From Bacteroidetes bacterium HGW-Bacteroidetes-12 (GTDB lineage: Bacteria; Bacteroidota; Bacteroidia; Flavobacteriales_E; Vicingaceae), in assembly GCA_002841035.1 (NCBI GenBank), contig PHDR01000045.1:1-12183 (forward strand): DNA of 12,183 bases. The letters run 5' to 3'. Position 1 is the stretch's first letter. Each line of letters begins with the position of its first letter. Under the pieces are notes generated by a model. It saw only the letters and a list, made by a program, of their open reading frames with translations. It did no database searches and was not told the origin of the DNA. Below are positions 6,660 to 12,183 of the stretch, piece by piece. The translations under genes and the position numbers were made by a program.

Positions 6660-6690
6660 CACATGCGTTTGGTGTAAAAACGTCAAGCTG
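6601..6690. repeat. Nested inverted repeat, cassette-boundary-like
   Basis: CAGCTTGAC (6601-6609) is exactly repeated in inverse orientation as GTCAAGCTG (6682-6690), bounding 90 bases. Inside, AAACGC (6647-6652) pairs with GCGTTT (6665-6670) around CCTATAACACAT. The structure begins inside the pseudogene's last conserved codons and ends outside it. It recalls integron attC-like or other cassette-end hairpins but lacks canonical attC core sites. Confidence 0.4.
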
Positions 6691-7057
6691 TCTAAAAACA
6701 TATTTTCCCATAAAACAATTAACAATCAGACTATTATAAATGTAATATTCCTTTTTTATTTAACCAATTGTTTTTCTGTATTTTTATACTGATTTTTAAA
6801 TCAATTAATCATAAAAATCAATAAATTCTATAACAAAATATAAAGATTATTTTCGGTCTATCCCTAAGGGAAACTAATTGCATTTTTTATTAATTAATTC
6901 TCATTTTATTTCTATTTTTGTCGTCATAAAAAAAGTAAATTTATGAGAAATAAAGAGGTATTTGGAGGTAAAACAATAGTTAGTTTGGCTTTGCTTTTAA
7001 AATTTTAATTAAAGACTTTTTTTAAGTTATAATTATCTCGAACTAAATAATAAAATT
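6691..7057. other. Intergenic leader region upstream of pntA
   Basis: Very AT-rich with no credible full gene. It holds an odd palindrome TCCCTAAGGGA (6861-6871), a possible promoter (6918-6943), and a 21-codon open frame from 6943 to 7008 beginning MRNKEVFGGK. That frame is too short to call and its ATG overlaps the predicted -7 box. Confidence 0.5.
6918..6943 (+). promoter_or_regulatory. Possible pntAB promoter
   Basis: TTG at 6918-6920 (within a T5G tract) and TAAATTTA at 6936-6943 resemble Bacteroidota -33 and -7 elements, with a 15-base spacer that is shorter than usual. The resulting leader to pntA would be roughly 110 bases. Confidence 0.35.
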
Positions 7058-8599
7058 ATGGATATGAAAGTAGGAATTCCTTCGGAAATAAATCCAAATG
7101 AGCTTAGAGTCGCTGCTACCCCAAAAACAGTGCTGCGGTTAATAAAACAGGGGTTTTCTGTATTTATTCAAAGTAATGCTGGAGCAAAAGCAAATTTTTC
7201 AAATACTGAATTTGAAGAAGCAGGAGCTACAATTGTTTCTTCTGCAGCAGAAATTTACAGTAATTCAGACATCGTTCTTAAGGTATTAGGACCTACAGAA
7301 GATGAGGTAATGATGATGAAAGAAAACTTAGTATTACTAAGCTACTTATGGCCAGCACAAAATCCCGAATTACTTCAAAAACTTGCCGATAAAAAAGTAA
7401 ATGCCATTGCAATGGATGCTATACCTAGAATTTCCAGAGCACAAAAAATGGATGTTTTATCTTCCATGGCAAACATAGCAGGATATAGAGCAGTGATTGA
7501 AGGAGCCAATTATTATGGTAAATTTTTAAATGGTCAAATCACCGCAGCAGGAAAAGTTGACCCTGCCAAAGTGTTGGTTGTTGGAGCTGGAGTTGCTGGT
7601 TTAGCTGCAATAGGTGCAGCAAATTCATTAGGGGCAATTGTAAGAGCTTTTGATACAAGAAAAGAAGTTGCTGAGCAAATAGAATCTATGGGAGCAACAT
7701 TTCTTACCGTAGAAATTGAAGAAGACGGAGCAACAGCTTCTGGATATTCAAAAGTAATGAGCCAAGCCTTTATTGATGCTGAAATGGAATTGTTTTTAGA
7801 ACAAGCAAAAGAAGTTGATATTATTATAACAACAGCTCAAATACCAGGCAGAGAAGCACCAAAATTAATTTTAGATTACCACGTGGCGGCAATGAAACCT
7901 GGCTCTGTTATCATAGATTTAGCAGCATCAACAGGTGGTAATTGTGCTTTAACTAAAGATGGAGAAATTTATACAACCGAAAATGGAGTTACTATCTTAG
8001 GGAAACTTAATCAATTACCTAACCAAGCATCACAATTATATGGAAACAACCTTTGTCATTTATTAGATGACATGGGAAAAGCTGAGAACTTTAAAATTGA
8101 CATGGAAGATGATGTGGTTTCCAGAGCCATGGTTACTTATGATGGTAAAATAAACTGGCCACCAAAACCGCTTCCTGTTAGCCCACAAAAACCAGTTGTT
8201 ACTCCTGTTGAAATAGAAGACCCAAAAATAACAGCAGCTAAAAATGCTAAAAAAGATGCTGTTAGTATGATTGTTAAACTCAGTGTTATTGGTGCATTGT
8301 TACTAGTTTTAGGTCAATTTGCCCCCTCAGAATTTATGCAACATTTCACTGTTTTTGTTTTGTCTGTTTTTATTGGATGGCAAGTAATTTGGAATGTTTC
8401 ACACTCCTTACATACTCCTTTGATGGCTGTAACCAATGCCATTAGTGGGATTATCATTGTTGGAGGATTATTACAAACCACTAGCGATTTATCCAGTCCA
8501 ATGACAATACTCGCCTTTGTTGCTATTTTAGTTGCTAGTATAAATATTGTAGGAGGATTTTTAGTTACTCACCGCATGTTGAAAATGTTTAAAAAATAA
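7058..8599 (+). CDS. pntA: NAD(P) transhydrogenase subunit alpha
   Basis: The 513-residue product is close to the 510 residues of E. coli PntA. With PntB it couples proton entry across the inner membrane to hydride transfer from NADH to NADP+. Domain I fills residues 1-380: N-terminal KVGIPSEINPNELRVAATP, the conserved loop MDVLSSMANIAGYRA (131-145) and the NAD(H)-binding GAGVAGLAA (176-184). A Pro-rich linker (366-386) leads to domain II, with four membrane segments near 403-421, 427-446, 453-473 and 481-502, including HSLHTPLMAVTNAISGII (449-466). This is the enterobacterial arrangement, with domain I and the first membrane helices fused. ATG at 7064 (MKVGIPSE) fits family starts as well as 7058 does. 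pntB follows five bases after the stop. Confidence 0.97.
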   Translation: MDMKVGIPSEINPNELRVAATPKTVLRLIKQGFSVFIQSNAGAKANFSNTEFEEAGATIVSSAAEIYSNSDIVLKVLGPTEDEVMMMKENLVLLSYLWPAQNPELLQKLADKKVNAIAMDAIPRISRAQKMDVLSSMANIAGYRAVIEGANYYGKFLNGQITAAGKVDPAKVLVVGAGVAGLAAIGAANSLGAIVRAFDTRKEVAEQIESMGATFLTVEIEEDGATASGYSKVMSQAFIDAEMELFLEQAKEVDIIITTAQIPGREAPKLILDYHVAAMKPGSVIIDLAASTGGNCALTKDGEIYTTENGVTILGKLNQLPNQASQLYGNNLCHLLDDMGKAENFKIDMEDDVVSRAMVTYDGKINWPPKPLPVSPQKPVVTPVEIEDPKITAAKNAKKDAVSMIVKLSVIGALLLVLGQFAPSEFMQHFTVFVLSVFIGWQVIWNVSHSLHTPLMAVTNAISGIIIVGGLLQTTSDLSSPMTILAFVAILVASINIVGGFLVTHRMLKMFKK

Positions 8600-8604
8600 A
8601 TAAA

Positions 8605-9999
8605 ATGATAGAAATTGGAATTCAAACAGCAGCATACTTATTTGCAAGTATTCTGTTCATACTTAGTTTAGGCGGATTATCTTCGCAAGAATCAGCTAAA
8701 AGAGGCGTTCTTTATGGAATTATTGGTATGCTTATAGCAATAGTCGCCACTGTTTTAGGACAAGGAGTTGAAGGTCATATTTACATTATTGTTGCCATTG
8801 CCATTGCAGCAGTAATAGGCACTTTAGTAGCTCGTAAAGTAGAAATGACTTCCATGCCTCAGTTGGTTGCTATATTGCACAGTTTTGTAGGATTAGCAGC
8901 AGTTCTAGTTGGCTTTGGTTCATATTTAGATGTTGACACTCAAAGTATTACAGGAACTGAACATACCATTCACTTGATAGAAGTTTTTATTGGTGTTTTT
9001 ATTGGAGCAATCACATTTACTGGCTCTATTAGGGCTTGGGGAAAACTCGATGGAAAGATAATGAGTAATCCTTTGTTGTATCCTGGCAGACATATCGTAA
9101 ATGTAGTATTATTGATTGCTTGTTTTGTGTTGGGTTATTTATTTACAGTAGCTCCCGGACTAGATGGTATGCTTTATTTATACATCATGACTGCAATTGC
9201 TTCATTCATTGGAATTATGTTGGTAATGGCAATAGGTGGTGCAGATATGCCAGTGGTTGTTTCTATGCTAAACTCTTATTCAGGTTGGGCAGCGGCAGCA
9301 GCAGGTTTTATGTTAGGAAACGATTTATTAATTGTTACAGGAGCATTGGTTGGTAGTTCTGGTGCTATTCTTTCTATCATTATGTGTAAAGCCATGAATA
9401 GATCATTTATCTCTGTTATTTTAGGAGGTTTTGGTGCTGTTACATCAGGTGTTGCTCAAGAAATGGAAGGTGAAGTTACAGCTCTGAATCATGAAGCAGT
9501 TGCAGAATTATTGAAAGAAGCAAAATCTGTAGTTATCGTTCCTGGATATGGAATGGCGGTTGCAAAAGCTCAATATCCAATTTTTGAAATGGTTCAAGCT
9601 TTACGAAAAGAAGGTAAAGATGTGAAATTTGCAATTCACCCTGTTGCAGGTCGTTTACCTGGTCACATGAACGTATTGTTAGCAGAAGCCAATGTTCCTT
9701 ATGATATCGTTATGGAAATGGACGAAATTAATCCTGATTTACCTAGCACAGATGTGGTAATGGTAATTGGGGCAAATGATGTTGTAAACCCTGGAGCACA
9801 AGATGATCCTGCTAGCCCGATTTACGGAATGCCTGTAATTGAAGCATGGAAAGCAAAAACAGTTATTGTAATGAAACGTTCAATGGCTGTTGGTTATGCT
9901 GGTGTTGAAAATCCATTGTTCTACAAACCAAATACCGAAATGCTTTATGGTGATGCTAAAGATAGCGTTGATAAAATATTAGGATTTTTGAAAGGGTAA
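8605..9999 (+). CDS. pntB: NAD(P) transhydrogenase subunit beta
   Basis: The 464-residue product matches the length of E. coli PntB (462). Residues 1-285 are strongly hydrophobic, with about nine membrane helices that complete the proton channel. His92 in AILHSFVGLAAVLVGF corresponds to the conserved channel histidine. Residues about 300-464 form the NADP(H)-binding domain III: VVIVPGYGMAVAKAQYPI (309-326), HPVAGRLPGHMNVLLAEA (345-362), VMVIGANDVVNPGAQDDP (385-402) and VIVMKRSMAVGYAGVENP (420-437). All expected motifs are intact, so an active NADPH-generating enzyme with PntA is expected. The gene is translationally close to pntA (5-base gap) and is followed by a very strong hairpin. Confidence 0.98.
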   Translation: MIEIGIQTAAYLFASILFILSLGGLSSQESAKRGVLYGIIGMLIAIVATVLGQGVEGHIYIIVAIAIAAVIGTLVARKVEMTSMPQLVAILHSFVGLAAVLVGFGSYLDVDTQSITGTEHTIHLIEVFIGVFIGAITFTGSIRAWGKLDGKIMSNPLLYPGRHIVNVVLLIACFVLGYLFTVAPGLDGMLYLYIMTAIASFIGIMLVMAIGGADMPVVVSMLNSYSGWAAAAAGFMLGNDLLIVTGALVGSSGAILSIIMCKAMNRSFISVILGGFGAVTSGVAQEMEGEVTALNHEAVAELLKEAKSVVIVPGYGMAVAKAQYPIFEMVQALRKEGKDVKFAIHPVAGRLPGHMNVLLAEANVPYDIVMEMDEINPDLPSTDVVMVIGANDVVNPGAQDDPASPIYGMPVIEAWKAKTVIVMKRSMAVGYAGVENPLFYKPNTEMLYGDAKDSVDKILGFLKG

Positions 10000-10022
10000 A
10001 AAAAACGGTTAAAACTCCAGAC

Positions 10023-10057
10023 TAAACCTCCAAGGTTTTGGAAACCTTGGAGGTTTA
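10023..10057. terminator. Bidirectional terminator, perfect 16-bp stem
   Basis: AAACCTCCAAGGTTT (10024-10038) pairs perfectly with AAACCTTGGAGGTTT (10042-10056), plus a T-A pair outside, around a TGG loop. A T-rich tract follows on the plus strand (10060-10068). It sits between convergent pntB and the tryptophan dioxygenase gene and can serve both. The stop codon of the latter begins only 10 bases beyond the hairpin. Confidence 0.85.
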
Positions 10058-10066
10058 AATATTTTT

Positions 10067-10990
10067 TTAATACTCAGTCGCCCAATTTTCTAATTCTTCC
10101 TTGCTCCAAATATCAGGAAAAAATACCCTGCGTTGATATTTAGGATGTAAGTATTTTTGCCAATCACTACCTCCTGTTGCTTCTGTAACAGTATCTTTAG
10201 AAAGTAAATATGCCTTAGCTGCATTTAAGTGAACAATGGGCCATTTTATGTTAAATTCAATATCTAAATCTTTCATTGCTTGAATCAAGTCTGGATTGTT
10301 TTTTTCAGTTTCAGGCATGGCTTTATATCTTTGCCAAATATTTTTATGTTTGTGTGCATTTGCTAAGGCAATAAAATGACTTAAATATTTTTCCTCAAAG
10401 TGTTGAAGTGTTAATGATTTTTCTCCTGTTTTATGGTCTTTACCTGCTGCTTGCCAATAAATATTTTCAAATAAAAATTTCATATCGTATTTTTCTGGAA
10501 CATTGAATTTTATTCTTGTATCTAACAAATTTTCAATATCTGTAGCATAAATTTCTGAATATCGGAATGAAGCACATTGAAATCCACTTGCAGGGGTTAG
10601 TGTAAATCGAAATTGATTGTATTGTTCGGGGTTCATCCCCAGCCGCATAACATCAAAAGAGTTTGCCAACATTTGAATATAACGATTTATTCTACCTAAT
10701 TTTTCAATAAAAAAAGAAGCTGTAATCCTTTCATTATCACAAATTTGCTTCATTTCATGTATCATCATGTTTAGCAACAATTCTGTTACTTGATGGTACA
10801 TTATAAAAACCATTTCATCAGGAAAATTAGTTCTAGGTTTTTGTAAACTCAATAAAGATTCAACTTCTATATAATCCCAATAATCAATAGGTTTTGCATG
10901 GAGCAACCCTTTAAGGTAAGCCTCAGGATCTTGACCTAGATTTTTATATTTCTCTTCAATTTGATGCAGTAGTTCTGAATATTTTTCCAT
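10067..10990 (-). CDS. kynA: Tryptophan 2,3-dioxygenase
   Basis: This 307-residue heme enzyme opens the indole ring of L-tryptophan to give N-formylkynurenine, the first step of the kynurenine pathway. Family landmarks in order are DYIEVESLLSLQKPR (39-53), FIMYHQVTELLLNMMIHE (62-79, with His66 as the substrate-side histidine), NQFRFTLTPASGFQCASFR (125-143, with Arg128 placed to hold the substrate carboxylate), KWPIVHLNAA (249-258, with His254 as the predicted heme ligand), ATGGSDWQKYL (271-281) and VFFPDIW (289-295). All catalytic positions I can assign are present. No other kynurenine-pathway gene lies in the window. It is convergent with pntB and divergent from the DUF4421 gene across 117 bases. 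Its promoter is not clear; TAACATTG on the minus strand about 40 bases upstream is a weak candidate. Confidence 0.95.
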   Translation of the reverse strand: MEKYSELLHQIEEKYKNLGQDPEAYLKGLLHAKPIDYWDYIEVESLLSLQKPRTNFPDEMVFIMYHQVTELLLNMMIHEMKQICDNERITASFFIEKLGRINRYIQMLANSFDVMRLGMNPEQYNQFRFTLTPASGFQCASFRYSEIYATDIENLLDTRIKFNVPEKYDMKFLFENIYWQAAGKDHKTGEKSLTLQHFEEKYLSHFIALANAHKHKNIWQRYKAMPETEKNNPDLIQAMKDLDIEFNIKWPIVHLNAAKAYLLSKDTVTEATGGSDWQKYLHPKYQRRVFFPDIWSKEELENWATEY

Positions 10991-11081
10991 GATTGAATGA
11001 TTTTAGTTTTCAAAGCAATGTTAAACATTTATTTATGATTTATAAAATTATTAGGTTTCACTGGAATTAATTTTTTTTTAA

Positions 11082-11089
11082 TAGCTTTG
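11082..11089 (+). promoter_or_regulatory. -7 promoter element of the DUF4421 gene
   Basis: TAGCTTTG is an exact TAnnTTTG match 18 bases before the ATG. An ACTG at 11060-11063 is at about the right distance for a degenerate -33 element. The leader would be around 12-16 bases. Confidence 0.55.
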
Positions 11090-11107
11090 AATTAATTTTT
11101 TCAATAA

Positions 11108-12097
11108 ATGAAAAATATTTTTTTAATAACACTTACCATCGTTTTCTTTAAATTAAATGCTCAAGAGGTAAGTATTGACACATCTAAAAATGATACCATT
11201 AAAAAGGAGTATTACATCGATGTTTCTGACCAATTATTGATAAAAGTGTTCGCTTCTACTAGTTTTTTAAGGCAAGGAATAACCAATACTATTTCTAAAA
11301 ACAAAATTGAATTAGCTCCATTAGGAATAGTGAACGTAGGTGCAGCATTTAATCATAAATGGTTGGGTGTAGGTGCAACTTTAGGGCTTCCTTCAAATGA
11401 CTTAGAAATTGCTAAAAAAGGAAAAACAACCCGTTTAGATTTAATGCTAAATATCTATAACAAACGATTCGTTATAGACGGATTTTATCAAAACTATAAG
11501 GGATATCATTTGGCTAATGCAAAAAATGTTGCCGAATGGAAATCGGACACACTTCCTCAGTTTGGTAATTTCAGACAAGAAGCATTAACAATTTCTGGGC
11601 TTTACATCGTAAATCATGAGAGATTTTCAGTAAAATCAGCTTTCGTTAAAAATGCAATTCAACTTAAGAGTGCAGGAAGTATTGTCGCTGGCTTTTTTTT
11701 TAATTATGATGCTGCAAGAAATTCTTCGGGGTTTTTAGATAATGATAGTATAAAAACTGAGTTAAAGATGGACTTTCCGTTCACAGCTTATTCAGCTGCT
11801 ACGCTTGGTTCTTCTGTTGGTTATTCCTATAATTTTGTATTTTCAAAATATTGGTATGCCAATGCCACGCTTTCATTTGGTTTTGGGATGAATCAATTCA
11901 ATGCAGATACCTTGGGTTATTCGGACTCAACGCAAACAATAATTTCTTCTGGTTCAAAAAGTAAGACATTAATAGGTACTCAATTATTGTTTAGGGCTTC
12001 TTTTGGCTATGAGCGTAATAATATGATAATAGGAATTAATTATATTGGAAATATGAGAGGAGTTACTGTTGATAATTATCAATTTAATCCATTTTGA
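11108..12097 (+). CDS. DUF4421 outer-membrane beta-barrel protein
   Basis: The 329-residue protein has a signal peptide MKNIFLITLTIVFFKLNAQ and then alternating hydrophobic/polar strands typical of an outer-membrane barrel. Motifs recognisable from DUF4421 include LAPLGIVNVGAAFNHKWLGV, TTRLDLMLNIYNKRFVIDGF followed by YQNYKGYH, FRQEALTISGLYIVNHERFS, and a late FTAYSAATLGSSVGYSYNF. The family has no known specific function; a porin-like or structural envelope role is inferred from the fold. It ends in NPF, with the aromatic C-terminal residue common in barrel proteins. However, many relatives continue some 10 residues further to a final YRF-like strand, so slight 3' shortening is possible. It is transcribed from its own promoter, divergently from the tryptophan dioxygenase gene, and its end overlaps a probable convergent gene. 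Confidence 0.85.
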   Translation: MKNIFLITLTIVFFKLNAQEVSIDTSKNDTIKKEYYIDVSDQLLIKVFASTSFLRQGITNTISKNKIELAPLGIVNVGAAFNHKWLGVGATLGLPSNDLEIAKKGKTTRLDLMLNIYNKRFVIDGFYQNYKGYHLANAKNVAEWKSDTLPQFGNFRQEALTISGLYIVNHERFSVKSAFVKNAIQLKSAGSIVAGFFFNYDAARNSSGFLDNDSIKTELKMDFPFTAYSAATLGSSVGYSYNFVFSKYWYANATLSFGFGMNQFNADTLGYSDSTQTIISSGSKSKTLIGTQLLFRASFGYERNNMIIGINYIGNMRGVTVDNYQFNPF

Positions 12098-12183
12098 AAG
12101 TATATGAGTTTGTTGTATCACCATTAATGATAAACTTAGTTTGATATTTTTCAAGAGAATTTTCCTCATAAGTTGAAATAATT
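12084..12183 (-). CDS. Probable C-terminal end of an unidentified protein
   Basis: On the minus strand, 32 uninterrupted codons enter from the right edge and end at TAA (plus positions 12084-12086). They read STYEENSLEKYQTKF, then IINGDTTNSYTFKMD. The balanced use of Glu, Asp, Gly, Thr and Ser contrasts with the Lys/Ile/Asn/Leu-rich peptides of spurious frames here. The frame would overlap the DUF4421 stop region by 14 bases in convergent orientation. The family cannot be recognised from this fragment, and the call is tentative. Confidence 0.45.
   Translation of the reverse strand, partial: IISTYEENSLEKYQTKFIINGDTTNSYTFKMD

Noticed and set aside
6647..6690. A canonical integron attC site
   Set aside because: The RYYYAAC and GTTRRRY core sites are not both present and no integrase gene is in the window; kept only as a cassette-like repeat.
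6592..6792. Plus-strand open frame of 66 codons
   Set aside because: It starts in the wrong frame inside the deiminase remnant and continues into AT-rich intergenic sequence; peptide has no family-like features.
10067..12097. A kynurenine or secretion gene cluster around the tryptophan dioxygenase
   Set aside because: Neighbouring genes are convergent or divergent and functionally unrelated (transhydrogenase, DUF4421 barrel); no other pathway genes are present.
11984..12169. Minus-strand open frame of 61 codons opposite the DUF4421 gene
   Set aside because: Ile/Ser/Leu/Lys-rich shadow of the barrel gene; a different minus frame (12183-12084) looks more protein-like.

Overview
The window is AT-rich chromosomal DNA from a member of the Bacteroidota, most likely Flavobacteriales. 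Evidence for this: promoters with the Bacteroidota -7 element TAnnTTTG, few recognisable Shine-Dalgarno sequences, tRNA genes without encoded CCA ends, and lineage-typical envelope families (DUF4421, DUF4846, a TPR/PD40 propeller/carboxypeptidase-like protein). No rRNA, CRISPR array, intact insertion sequence or phage gene was seen.

Layout. Positions 1-161 hold the 5' end of a polyphosphate kinase gene (ppk1, minus strand, running off the left edge). A gene-poor stretch follows, then a minus-strand tRNA pair, tRNA-Pro(TGG) upstream of tRNA-Arg(TCT), with a hairpin between them and a strong terminator after tRNA-Arg. Positions 1121-4573 carry three tandem plus-strand genes for exported or envelope proteins: a TPR/PD40/CRD protein, a protein with a duplicated beta module and a LecA-like C-terminal domain, and a DUF4846 lipoprotein. 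A family 4 glycosyltransferase follows from its own promoter and appears to be transcribed leaderless.

Positions 6064-6659 are the remains of a peptidyl-arginine deiminase / agmatine deiminase family gene. It has lost both ends and carries in-frame stops and a frameshift. A small palindrome lies just before it and a nested inverted-repeat structure lies at its 3' end. An AT-rich leader region then precedes pntA-pntB (7058-9999), which encode both subunits of the proton-translocating NAD(P) transhydrogenase. A perfect 16-bp-stem hairpin separates pntB from the convergent tryptophan 2,3-dioxygenase gene (minus strand). Divergent from that gene is a DUF4421 outer-membrane barrel protein. The right edge probably contains the last codons of a convergent minus-strand gene that overlaps its end.

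Functionally this is mostly housekeeping metabolism (polyphosphate, NADPH supply, tryptophan catabolism) and envelope genes. I did not find a convincing new multi-gene system. The best second looks are the decayed deiminase and its flanking repeats, the lectin-like and DUF4846 gene pair, and the transcription signals.
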